14,821 bases of DNA from Cyanobacteria bacterium M_surface_7_m2_037. Its GTDB lineage: Bacteria; Cyanobacteriota; Cyanobacteriia; PCC-6307; Cyanobiaceae. The stretch is taken from NCBI GenBank assembly GCA_016882585.1, contig VGPP01000034.1, forward strand, positions 1-14,821. Reading direction: 5' to 3'. Below are positions 7,044-13,860 of this stretch, piece after piece (position 1 is the first letter of the stretch; each line of letters opens with the position of its first letter). The notes under the pieces were generated by a model. It was not told where the DNA came from, made no database searches, and saw only the letters and a program-made list of their open reading frames with translations. Made by a program: the position numbers and the translations under genes.

Positions 7044-8221
7044 GGTGATCCGAGGGCGCCGATCAGCCGCTCCAGGCTGCCAGGGGGCAGATCGTGGCGC
7101 AGCACCAGCCGCAGGCGCGCCGTGCCTGCAGGCACCGTGGGCGGGCGGATCGCCACGCTGAGCAGCCCGGCCTGCTCCAGCTGCTGCTGCAGGGCCAGGG
7201 CGCGTTGGTTGTCGCCCACCAGCAGCGGCAGGATCGGGCCGTTCCCCGGCGGCCGCGGCCAGCCAGCCGCTTCCAACCGATCGCGCCAGCGATGGGCGCG
7301 ATCCAGCAGTTGGTTGGCGCGCTCAGGCTGCTCCTGAATCTGCGTTAGGGCCGCGAGCGCCGCTGCCGCCAGGGGCGGGGCCAGGGCCGTGGTGTAGCGG
7401 TAAGGGCCGGAGTGCTGCAGCAACCACTCCCCCACCAGCGTCTCGCCCGCCAGAAAGGCACCGCCGCTGCCGAAGGCTTTGCCGAAGGTACCGCTGATCA
7501 GGCTCACGCCCGGCAGGCCGTAGGCAAGGCCGCGGCCGCCGGGGCCCAGCACACCCAGGGCATGGGCTTCATCCAGCAGCAGGGCGGCGTTGTGGCGCTG
7601 GCACAGCGCATTGATCCGCTCCGCATCGGGGGAGGTGCCCTCCATCGAGAACAGGCTTTCGCTGATCACCAGCAGCCGGCGTTGGGGCTGCTCGCGGCGC
7701 GTCTTCTGCAGGCGCTGCTCCAACGCATCGAGCTGGTTGTGGGCGAAGCGCTGCAGCCGCGCACCGCTGGCGCGAATGCCCACGAGCAGGGAGTGATGGA
7801 TCAGCCGATCGGCGAGCACAAGGGTGTGGCGATCGGCCAGGGCCTGAACTGCCGCCAGGTTGGCTTGAAAGCCGCTGGGGAAGAGCAGCACCCGCTCGCG
7901 CTCCAGCCAGGCGGCCAGGGCGGTTTCCAGCTGGGCATGCACGCTGCGCCCGCCGCTCACCAGCCGCGATGCACCGGCGCCCACGCCCTCATGCCGCATC
8001 GCCTGGCTGGCAGCCTCCACCAGGGCGGGATGGGCGGCCAGCCCTAAGTAGTCGTTGCTGGCCAGATCCAGCAGGGCCGGGCTGCCGGCGGCTGTGTTTT
8101 GCAGGCCAGCTACACCAGCTGGCCGCCAGTGGCGCGGCTGGCGGCGCCGGTCGGCGGGCAGTTGCTCGAGATCGTTCGCCAGGGGCGCCCGCCAGGAGCT
8201 CTCTGCGCCGGTGGCGTGCAC
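7040..8221 (-). CDS. bioF: 8-amino-7-oxononanoate synthase BioF
   Basis: A PLP-dependent enzyme that joins pimeloyl-ACP (or -CoA) with L-alanine to give 8-amino-7-oxononanoate. Conserved parts are 'LDLASNDYLGLAAHP', 'GVGAGASRLVSGG', 'ALLLDEAHALGVLGPGGRG', and the PLP lysine in 'SGTFGKAFGSGGAF' (Lys248 with this start). No ATG lies in a good place. The frame is open to a GTG at 8311, which would overlap the helicase gene. GTG at 8221 gives 393 residues, near the usual 380-390, and TTG at 8230 is also possible. The start is therefore uncertain by up to 30 codons. It is the first gene of the biotin operon, divergent from the helicase with about 76 bases between. Confidence 0.9.
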   Translation of the reverse strand: MHATGAESSWRAPLANDLEQLPADRRRQPRHWRPAGVAGLQNTAAGSPALLDLASNDYLGLAAHPALVEAASQAMRHEGVGAGASRLVSGGRSVHAQLETALAAWLERERVLLFPSGFQANLAAVQALADRHTLVLADRLIHHSLLVGIRASGARLQRFAHNQLDALEQRLQKTRREQPQRRLLVISESLFSMEGTSPDAERINALCQRHNAALLLDEAHALGVLGPGGRGLAYGLPGVSLISGTFGKAFGSGGAFLAGETLVGEWLLQHSGPYRYTTALAPPLAAAALAALTQIQEQPERANQLLDRAHRWRDRLEAAGWPRPPGNGPILPLLVGDNQRALALQQQLEQAGLLSVAIRPPTVPAGTARLRLVLRHDLPPGSLERLIGALGSP

Positions 8222-8297
8222 CTCGACCAAGGCCGCTGCTGCGCTGGGGGAAGGCTCAGTCTGCCTGCCGCTGAGCTGGTGCCCATAGGATCTGCTA
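8222..8297. promoter_or_regulatory. divergent bioF-helicase intergenic region
   Basis: About 76 bases separate the helicase ATG from the proposed bioF start. On the plus strand TAGGAT at 8286-8291 is a good -10-like hexamer with only six bases before the ATG. If it is the promoter, the helicase message would be almost or wholly leaderless; alternatively its AGGA is a Shine-Dalgarno site. An imperfectly spaced inverted repeat GCTCAG (8254-8259) and CTGAGC (8271-8276) lies in the middle and could be an operator or a weak hairpin. It does not look like the usual BirA operator. If bioF starts further upstream, this region is coding instead. Confidence 0.35.
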
Positions 8298-11090
8298 ATG
8301 GCAAGCAGCACCCAGGCCTCCGACGCCGCGTCGCTCCCCGGCGTCGCCTCCGGAGTGGCGCCGCCGCTGGGGGAGCTCTTCCCCTTCCCGCTCGATGGCT
8401 TCCAGATGGATGCGATCGATGCGCTGAATCAGGGGCATTCGGTGGTGGTGAGCGCCCCCACCGGCTCGGGCAAAACCCTGGTGGGTGAATACGCCATTCA
8501 CCGCGCCTTGGCCCATGGGCGCAAGGTGTTTTACACAACCCCGCTCAAGGCCCTCTCCAACCAGAAGCTGCGCGATTTCCGCGAGCAGTTCGGTGCCGAG
8601 CGGGTGGGCTTGATGACGGGCGATCTCACGGTGAACCGTGAGGCCTCGATCGTGGTGATGACCACCGAGATCTTCCGCAACATGCTCTATGCGGAGGCCG
8701 ATCAGGGCGACGATCCGCTCGAAGACGTGGAAGCGGTGGTGCTCGACGAGTGCCACTACATGAATGATTCCCAGCGGGGCACCGTGTGGGAGGAATCGAT
8801 CATTCACTGCCCGCCGGTGGTGCAGCTGGTGGCCCTCTCGGCCACGGTGGCCAATGCCGGGCAGCTCACCGACTGGATCGAGCGGGTGCACGGCCCCACC
8901 ACCTTGGTGATGAGCGATTACCGGCCGGTGCCGCTGCAGTTCAGTTTCTGCAGTGCCAAGGGCCTGCACCCGCTGCTCAACGATGAGGGCACGGGCCTGC
9001 ACCCCAACTGCAAGGTGTGGCGGGCCCCCAAGGGCAGCAAGCGCAAGGGTCCGAAAACCCCGAAGCCGCCCCAGCCGGAGGCGCCGCCGCTGAGCTTTGT
9101 GGTGGCGCAGATGGCGGAGCGGGAGATGCTCCCGGCCATCTATTTCATCTTCAGCCGCCGCGGCTGCGATAAGGCCGTGCGTGATCTCGGCAAGGTGTGC
9201 CTGGTGACGCCCGAAGAGCAGGCCCGCATCGCCGCTCGCCTGGATGCCTTCGTGGCGGCCACCCCGGAAGCCGTGCGCGATGGCGGCCACGATGAGGCCC
9301 TGCTACGCGGCATTGCCGCCCACCACGCCGGGGTGCTGCCGGCCTGGAAGGAGCTGATCGAGGAGCTGTTCCAGCAGGGGCTCGTGAAGGTGGTGTTCGC
9401 CACCGAAACCCTGGCGGCAGGCATCAACATGCCGGCGCGTAGCACGGTGATTTCGGCGCTGTCGAAACGCACAGAGCGGGGCCACCGGCCGCTGATGGGC
9501 AGTGAGTTTCTGCAGATGGCCGGCCGGGCCGGCCGCCGCGGGCTTGATACCCAGGGTTATGTGGTCACGGTGCAGAGCCGTTTCGAGGGGGTGCGCGAGG
9601 CGGGCCAGCTGGCCACCGCACCCGCCGATCCGCTGGTGAGCCAGTTCACCCCCAGCTACGGCATGGTGCTCAACCTGCTGCAGCGCTACGACCTCACCAA
9701 AGCCCGCGAGCTGGTGGAGCGCAGCTTCGGCCGCTACCTGGCCACGCTCGATCTGGCCGACGACGAAGCCCGCATCACCGAACTGCGCGAGCAGCTCAGC
9801 CATCTCAGCGATGAAGCGGTGGAGGTTGCCTGGGACGACTTCGAGGACTACGAGAAACAGCGCGGCCGCCTACGGGAAGAGCGGCGCCTGCTGCGGATCC
9901 TGCAGCAACAGGCCGAGGAAACCCTGGCTCACGAGCTCACCCTGGCGCTGCGCTTCGCCAGCGAAGGCGCCCTGGTGAGCCTGAAGGCGCCTTCGCTGCG
10001 CGGCCGCGTTACGCCCGCGGTAATCGTGGAGAAGGTGGAGGGGCCGGGGCAGTTCCCATTGCTGCTCTGCCTCACCGACGAAAACGTGTGGCTGCTGGTG
10101 CCCTGCACGGCGGTGGTGAGCCTGCATGCCGAGCTCAGCTGCCTGCAGGTGAAGGAGATTGCGGCACCCGAGCTGCACCGCTCCGGCGAGCTGCGCCACG
10201 GCGATCAGGCCAGCGGTGGCCTGGCCCTGGCGGTGGCCCACATGGCCCGCCGCCACGACATGACCACCCCGCAGTACGACCTGGCTGGTGAGGTGCAGGC
10301 CCAGGCCCACTTGGTGCGCGAGCTGGAGTTAGCGCTCGAGCTCCATCCAGCCCACCGGGCGGGCGACCGCAAGAAACTGCGCAAGCAGCGCTTCCGCATC
10401 GAGGAGCTCGAGGCGGAGATCGAAGAGCGCCAGCGCATCCTGCACTTCCGTGCCAATCGCCACTGGGAGACCTTCCTGGCGCTGATCGAGATCCTGCGCT
10501 TCTTCGGTTGCCTGGCCGGCGAGGAGGGGCTGGAGCCCACCGAGATCGGCCGCACCGTGGGGGCGCTGCGGGGCGACAACGAGCTCTGGTTGGGGCTGGC
10601 GCTGATGAGCGGCCACCTCGATGAGCTCGAGCCCGCTGATCTGGCGGCGGTGTTTGAGGCGATCTCCACCGAGGTGAACCGCCCGGATCTGTGGAGCGGT
10701 TTTCCGCCGTCGCCGGCCTCAGAGGAGGCGCTGCATGATCTGCGGGGCATCCGGCGTGAGCTGCAGCGCCAGCAGGAGCGGGCCTCTGTGGTGATGCCGC
10801 TCTGGTTTGAGCCGGAGCTGATGGGCTTGGTGCACGCCTGGGCCAAAGGCGTGAGCTGGAACGATCTGATCGCCAACACCTCGCTCGATGAGGGCGATGT
10901 GGTGCGGATCATGCGCCGCACCGTGGATCTGCTCGCCCAGGTGCCCTACTGCGAGGCGATCAGCGAGCAGCTGCGCACCAATGCCCGCGCTGCTCTCAAG
11001 GCGATCAACCGCTTCCCGGTGTGCGAACCGATCGATCTGCTGGCGGGCGGCTCTGGCCTCAACCCGGCGACGGAGCGTGCGGCGGGCTGA
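8298..11090 (+). CDS. DExH-box RNA helicase of the Ski2/Mtr4-like family
   Basis: A 930-residue superfamily 2 helicase. Motif I (Walker A) is 'APTGSGKT' at 53-60, motif II 'DECH' at 150-153, motif III 'SAT' at 181-183, 'LAAGINMP' near 372-379, and motif VI 'QMAGRAGRRG' at 406-415. The C-terminal region from about 750 matches a DSHCT domain ('PLWFEPELMGLVHAWAKG', 'IMRRTVDLLAQVPYCEA'), as in the Ski2/Mtr4 RNA helicases of eukaryotes; related proteins occur in cyanobacteria. A lysine- and proline-rich insert (about 244-265) separates the two RecA-like parts. The probable role is RNA unwinding in decay or processing. The ATG at 8298 is firm, with 'TAGGAT' seven bases upstream serving as either a promoter element or, through AGGA, a ribosome site. 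Confidence 0.93.
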   Translation: MASSTQASDAASLPGVASGVAPPLGELFPFPLDGFQMDAIDALNQGHSVVVSAPTGSGKTLVGEYAIHRALAHGRKVFYTTPLKALSNQKLRDFREQFGAERVGLMTGDLTVNREASIVVMTTEIFRNMLYAEADQGDDPLEDVEAVVLDECHYMNDSQRGTVWEESIIHCPPVVQLVALSATVANAGQLTDWIERVHGPTTLVMSDYRPVPLQFSFCSAKGLHPLLNDEGTGLHPNCKVWRAPKGSKRKGPKTPKPPQPEAPPLSFVVAQMAEREMLPAIYFIFSRRGCDKAVRDLGKVCLVTPEEQARIAARLDAFVAATPEAVRDGGHDEALLRGIAAHHAGVLPAWKELIEELFQQGLVKVVFATETLAAGINMPARSTVISALSKRTERGHRPLMGSEFLQMAGRAGRRGLDTQGYVVTVQSRFEGVREAGQLATAPADPLVSQFTPSYGMVLNLLQRYDLTKARELVERSFGRYLATLDLADDEARITELREQLSHLSDEAVEVAWDDFEDYEKQRGRLREERRLLRILQQQAEETLAHELTLALRFASEGALVSLKAPSLRGRVTPAVIVEKVEGPGQFPLLLCLTDENVWLLVPCTAVVSLHAELSCLQVKEIAAPELHRSGELRHGDQASGGLALAVAHMARRHDMTTPQYDLAGEVQAQAHLVRELELALELHPAHRAGDRKKLRKQRFRIEELEAEIEERQRILHFRANRHWETFLALIEILRFFGCLAGEEGLEPTEIGRTVGALRGDNELWLGLALMSGHLDELEPADLAAVFEAISTEVNRPDLWSGFPPSPASEEALHDLRGIRRELQRQQERASVVMPLWFEPELMGLVHAWAKGVSWNDLIANTSLDEGDVVRIMRRTVDLLAQVPYCEAISEQLRTNARAALKAINRFPVCEPIDLLAGGSGLNPATERAAG

Positions 11091-11149
11091 TCAGGTTGTG
11101 GGTCGTGGCGGAGTTCTTCGGCGACGATGCCAGGACCGATCAGCGCCAC
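11087..11149 (-). pseudogene. HEPN-like gene fragment
   Basis: Read on the minus strand, these 63 bases give VALIGPGIVAEELRHDPQPDQ. This aligns without gaps with residues 81-101 of the intact HEPN protein (AVLIGLGIFAVQLRYDDQTDL, encoded at 13050-13112). By my count 11 of 21 residues and 45 of 63 bases agree, including a block of 22 bases with 20 matches (GATGCCA-GACCGATCAGC-CC on the plus strand). The orientation is the same as that of the intact gene. The fragment touches the helicase stop at one end and contains the monooxygenase stop codon at the other. I read it as the remnant of a second HEPN gene. Chance similarity is possible because it is short. Confidence 0.5.
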
Positions 11150-12627
11150 TGATCCCAAAGCGTCAGGAGCTGCTCCTGCTCTGCGCTGGCGATGCAGCTG
11201 CTGAGGTAGGCATCAGGTCGAATCAGATAGGTCCGTCCCTCCACATAGCCGTCCTGGGGTGCGGCGCTGGCTGCAATGAGCCAATCCCGTTCCAATGACG
11301 GCTCAAGCGGCGGCAGGGGAATGCCAACAGACAACAGCACAAAGCGACCGCCGCCCAGGAGCGCGTGCAACCTGGTGTCTCCGTTGGCGGCCCGGCAAGG
11401 CAGATCCGGCGTTCGATCTCCCGGTTGCAGTCCCTGCCCCGAAGCAGCCAACACCGGTGAGAGGGCGCTGCCGCGGTAGTGCAGATCGGTTTCACAGAGC
11501 TGCTGCACGAGCCGCCGCTGCAGCCGGCGGCTGCGGCCCAACTTCGAGAAGAGGAGATTCCGCAGGCGACGCAGCAGGGGCTGCCGCACCAGGGCCACTC
11601 GGGTTAAGACCCCGGCATTACGCAGCACCTGATCACCAATGGCGCTGCGTTCCTGGGAATAGGTGTCCAGCAGCTGCGTCCCGGCCTTGTGCTGAAGCAC
11701 CAGGGCCAGCTTCCACGCCAGGTTGAAGGCGTCTTGCATGCCGGTGTTCATGCCCTGCCCACCGGCTGGGCTGTGAATGTGGGCCGCATCACCGGCCAGG
11801 AAGACACGGCCAACGCTGTAGCGGTCAACCTTGCGTTCATTGATCCGGAAGTGGCTCAACCAGATCGGATCGTGGGCGCGATAGCCGGGGCCCAACCGCT
11901 GCTCCACCAGGGTCTGGACCTGCTCAAGCGTTGGATCCGCGGCCTCCGCTCCCGAAACATCGCCAATGATGCGGAAGCGATCCACGTCGATCGGGAACAG
12001 GGCCAAGATCCCATCGGGATTCCAGACCACCGCCACCTGATCGGGGGCTGCGGGGCCGTCGAGCTTCACGTCCGCCAGGACCCAGTTCGATTCGAGGGTT
12101 TCACCGCTGTAGGCCAGACCGAGGTGATGGCGCACCACGCTGTGGGCGCCATCACAGCCCAACAGATAGCTGCACTGCATCGTCTCCTGGCTGCCGTCAG
12201 CCCGGCTGAGTTGCGCGCTGACACCGCCCTCGCTCTCCGAAAAATCGGTGAGCTCGAGCTGCCGTTCCACCTGCACCCCACGCTCCGCCAGCAGCTGGGT
12301 GAGAACCGCCTCGGTGCGGTTCTGGGGAATCATCAAGGCGTAAGGGAACGGGCTCTGAACCTTGGAGAAGGGCAGTTCCACCAGCACGTGCCGTCCCGCC
12401 TGGATCCGAGCCCCATGGCCCTCAATCCCGGCCTTCAAGAAGGGCTCGACGCAGCCGTGCAGATCCAGTAATTCGAGGGTCCTCGGCCAGATCACCACGG
12501 CCTTGGAGAGATCACTGGGCTGGGGTGCCCGGTCCACCACGCGGACGGCGATGCCCTGCTGATGCAGGGCCAAAGCCAGGGTGAGGCCCACCGGGCCTGC
12601 TCCCACAACCAAGGCGGGGTGTGACAT
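11140..12627 (-). CDS. FAD-dependent aromatic-ring monooxygenase-like protein
   Basis: A 495-residue flavoprotein of the PHBH/PheA-TfdB class, which uses FAD, NAD(P)H and O2 to hydroxylate aromatic or polyketide-like substrates. It shows the Rossmann 'VVGAGPVGL' (GAGPVG at 9-14), the 'GCDGAHSVVR' motif (157-166), and the FAD ribityl-binding 'VFLAGDAAHIHSPAGGQGMNTGMQDAFNLAWKLA' region (Gly279-Asp280), given here only for its key residues. The last 120 residues fit the thioredoxin-like C-terminal domain. The ATG at 12627 precedes MSHPALVVGAG and is preferred over an upstream in-frame start at 12666. The stop codon lies inside the HEPN-like fragment. A palindrome stands just upstream. The substrate is unknown. 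Placement in the island beside MNT-HEPN genes suggests horizontal gain. Confidence 0.88.
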   Translation of the reverse strand: MSHPALVVGAGPVGLTLALALHQQGIAVRVVDRAPQPSDLSKAVVIWPRTLELLDLHGCVEPFLKAGIEGHGARIQAGRHVLVELPFSKVQSPFPYALMIPQNRTEAVLTQLLAERGVQVERQLELTDFSESEGGVSAQLSRADGSQETMQCSYLLGCDGAHSVVRHHLGLAYSGETLESNWVLADVKLDGPAAPDQVAVVWNPDGILALFPIDVDRFRIIGDVSGAEAADPTLEQVQTLVEQRLGPGYRAHDPIWLSHFRINERKVDRYSVGRVFLAGDAAHIHSPAGGQGMNTGMQDAFNLAWKLALVLQHKAGTQLLDTYSQERSAIGDQVLRNAGVLTRVALVRQPLLRRLRNLLFSKLGRSRRLQRRLVQQLCETDLHYRGSALSPVLAASGQGLQPGDRTPDLPCRAANGDTRLHALLGGGRFVLLSVGIPLPPLEPSLERDWLIAASAAPQDGYVEGRTYLIRPDAYLSSCIASAEQEQLLTLWDQWR

Positions 12628-12657
12628 CACATCGACGCCAGATCTCGGCCAATGCTG

Positions 12658-12675
12658 AACAACCAATCGGTTGTT
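12658..12675. promoter_or_regulatory. palindromic operator candidate upstream of the FAD monooxygenase
   Basis: AACAACC-AATC-GGTTGTT is a perfect 7-base inverted repeat with a 4-base centre, 30 bases before the monooxygenase ATG. On the minus strand TTGAAG, a -35-like hexamer, starts just before it, and the palindrome fills the space to where a -10 would be. This is the usual position of a repressor site of the TetR or MarR kind, a common control of such oxygenases. No regulator gene is in the window. A simple RNA hairpin is the other option, but there is no T-run. Confidence 0.4.
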
Positions 12676-12726
12676 GCTTCAACAGTTCCACTTCTTTTTC
12701 GGCGGCGGCTTGTGCCCCAAGCGGGT

Positions 12727-12840
12727 TCAGGCCCTTGGCCGAAGCACCAGCCAAACGATCAGCAGCAGCCCGGTGGTGCTCACCACGGTGTAGATCCAGT
12801 CGGCGTAGGGCGTCCAGAACAGGGCCAGGGTGGGTGGCAT
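12727..12840 (-). repeat. 114-nt direct repeat, copy A
   Basis: This stretch matches 13710-13823 in the same orientation with 97 of 114 bases identical by my count and no gaps. The similarity runs exactly from the ATG of the 37-residue core to its stop and does not visibly go beyond either end. Of 14 codons that differ, 9 are synonymous, which points to selection on the peptide. The pair encloses the HEPN and MNT genes. Confidence 0.85.
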
Positions 12841-12924
12841 CAGCAACGCGGGCGCCAGGGCTCGAATGATTGGCAAGCCACCCCAGCCTTCGCGCAGCCA
12901 CGGAACGGGCGGCTGGGAGATCAT
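12727..12924 (-). CDS. small membrane protein, TM-peptide copy A
   Basis: The ATG at 12924 overlaps the HEPN stop by four bases (ATGA), giving a 65-residue protein: an N-terminal part (MISQPPVPWLREGWGGLP, then a moderately hydrophobic stretch), then the 37-residue core MPPTLALFWTPYADWIYTVV followed by STTGLLLIVWLVLRPRA. The core has one clear transmembrane segment (core residues about 18-33) and a basic end. The core repeats in copy B at 13710-13823. An internal ATG at 12840 would give the core alone, the same length as copy B, so either start may be used. I do not recognise the family. The position as the last gene after MNT and HEPN suggests a partner of that pair. Confidence 0.6.
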   Translation of the reverse strand: MISQPPVPWLREGWGGLPIIRALAPALLMPPTLALFWTPYADWIYTVVSTTGLLLIVWLVLRPRA

Positions 12925-13352
12925 GAAGTCCAGTCTTCCCATTTCGGCACACCAAAGAGCCCGTCGTTGAGATCAACCGCACTGTTGGTGTCAACCTCTT
13001 GAAGCAGCTGCTCCACAAGATCAAGCACGTCCTCCCATGGAGGCATCGATAGATCTGTTTGGTCGTCGTATCGAAGTTGTACAGCAAAGATGCCAAGACC
13101 GATCAGCACCGCATAGCGATCTGTGTTGCCGCCCTGCTGATCCACGAGGTCCATCAGCAGTGCCAAGTCGTGCGTAAACGGCGATTGGGAGCCCAGTGTG
13201 TAGAGCCATCCCTTCAGGGCCTTCTCGGTGGCTTGTTGCAGGAGGAAGCCGATGCTGCTGGCGCGGAACCCCTGCAAATGCACCATCCGGCGAGCATCGG
13301 CGAGATCTCCTGCTGCTAAACGCAGGAATTTTGAGGCGTCAGGGTTGGTCAT
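12921..13352 (-). CDS. HEPN domain protein
   Basis: A 143-residue helical protein of the HEPN family (PF05168 type). Key parts are 'AAGDLADARRMVHLQGF', the family signature 'FLLQQATEKALKGWLYTLG' (36-54), 'FTHDLALLMDLV' (59-70) and 'VQLRYDD' (91-97). HEPN proteins paired with MNT nucleotidyltransferases form toxin-antitoxin-like systems, in some of which the HEPN is an RNase that the MNT silences by adding AMP. The R-X4-6-H motif of active HEPN RNases is not seen here, so the protein may be a non-catalytic or differently acting member. The ATG at 13352 overlaps the MNT stop by 14 bases; a TTG at 13361 is a less likely start. The region has visibly lower G+C than its flanks. Confidence 0.85.
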   Translation of the reverse strand: MTNPDASKFLRLAAGDLADARRMVHLQGFRASSIGFLLQQATEKALKGWLYTLGSQSPFTHDLALLMDLVDQQGGNTDRYAVLIGLGIFAVQLRYDDQTDLSMPPWEDVLDLVEQLLQEVDTNSAVDLNDGLFGVPKWEDWTS

Positions 13353-13689
13353 GCAGGGCAATCCCAGAGTCGTACGCCTGACGCGCCACGGAGCTGGAGA
13401 GGGCCATGCGCTCTTGTACTTCGCTTTGCGAGTAAATGAGCAGATCGATGGGGAGGTGGTGCCTCGCTAACGCTCTCCAGAGCAGTCCCATCTGGATGAA
13501 GCGGTCATTGGTCTGGCACCAGCTGTCAGGAGCTGTGACGAGCAGATCGATATCGGAATCAGCTCGGTGATTTCCCTTCGCGCGTGAACCGAATAGCCGA
13601 ATCTCGGCGCCTGGGATCCATTGCTGGATCTGCTCCGCCATCTCCAGAATCCGCGGATCCACCGCCCTGGTGTTCGGTGTTGTGCTCAT
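13339..13689 (-). CDS. MNT-type minimal nucleotidyltransferase
   Basis: A 116-residue nucleotidyltransferase of the DNA polymerase beta superfamily. The active site is visible: 'RLFGSRAKG' with Gly34-Ser35, then 'DSDIDLLV' with Asp46 and Asp48, and a third acidic residue, Asp82, in 'PIDLLIYS'. All catalytic acids appear intact, so transfer of AMP from ATP, possibly to the HEPN partner, is plausible. The ATG at 13689 is chosen because family similarity begins within the first 15 residues; the longer upstream frame is the antisense of rlmH and a shadow of copy B. HEPN follows with a 14-base overlap, and TM-peptide copy B precedes it by 20 bases. Confidence 0.87.
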   Translation of the reverse strand: MSTTPNTRAVDPRILEMAEQIQQWIPGAEIRLFGSRAKGNHRADSDIDLLVTAPDSWCQTNDRFIQMGLLWRALARHHLPIDLLIYSQSEVQERMALSSSVARQAYDSGIALHDQP

Positions 13690-13709
13690 CGGTTCATTCT
13701 GGCCTGGCT

Positions 13710-13823
13710 TCAGCCCCTTGGCCTGAGCACCAGCCACACGATCAGTAGCAGGCCGGTGGTGCTCACCGCTGTATCGATCCAGTCGGCGTAGGGAGTCCAG
13801 AAGAAGCCCAGTGTTGGTGGCAT
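13710..13823 (-). CDS. small membrane protein, TM-peptide copy B
   Basis: A 37-residue peptide, MPPTLGFFWTPYADWIDTAV then STTGLLLIVWLVLRPRG, with one transmembrane helix and a basic C-terminus. It differs from the copy A core at five of 37 positions (6, 7, 17, 19 and 37). The ATG at 13823 is the only start shared with copy A; upstream in-frame codons belong to the antisense of rlmH. No clear ribosome site is seen. The gene lies 20 bases before the MNT start on the same strand and 37 bases from the divergent GTG of rlmH, so one promoter there could serve copy B, MNT, HEPN and copy A together. Confidence 0.6.
   Translation of the reverse strand: MPPTLGFFWTPYADWIDTAVSTTGLLLIVWLVLRPRG
13710..13823 (-). 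repeat. 114-nt direct repeat, copy B
   Basis: Partner of the repeat at 12727-12840: same orientation, 85% identity, no gaps. Recombination between the two copies would remove the MNT and HEPN genes and leave a single copy of the peptide gene, giving a simple route for loss of the cassette. Confidence 0.85.
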
Positions 13824-13860
13824 GGATCGTGGGTAACGTGCGCGGAAGAGATGGGTTGCC

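Noticed and set aside
8254..8276. Inverted repeat GCTCAG/CTGAGC as a BirA operator for the biotin genes
   Set aside because: Arm length, spacing and sequence do not match known BirA sites, and the repeat is short enough to occur by chance.
8295..9290. Long minus-strand open frame (331 codons) opposite the helicase
   Set aside because: It is antisense to the conserved helicase motifs, is rich in His, Ala and Arg as expected of a GC-rich shadow frame, and has no recognisable domain.
12841..12924. Possible extension of the direct repeat upstream of the 37-residue core
   Set aside because: Both copies have a similar spacing to an Arg-Glu-Gly in the open frame, but in copy B this is the antisense of the conserved rlmH start and the bases do not align convincingly.
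12512..13096. Minus-strand open frame of 194 codons over copy A and the monooxygenase start
   Set aside because: It crosses HEPN, copy A and the monooxygenase out of frame. One stretch (near 12630-12720) looks protein-like, but nothing recognisable supports it as a gene.
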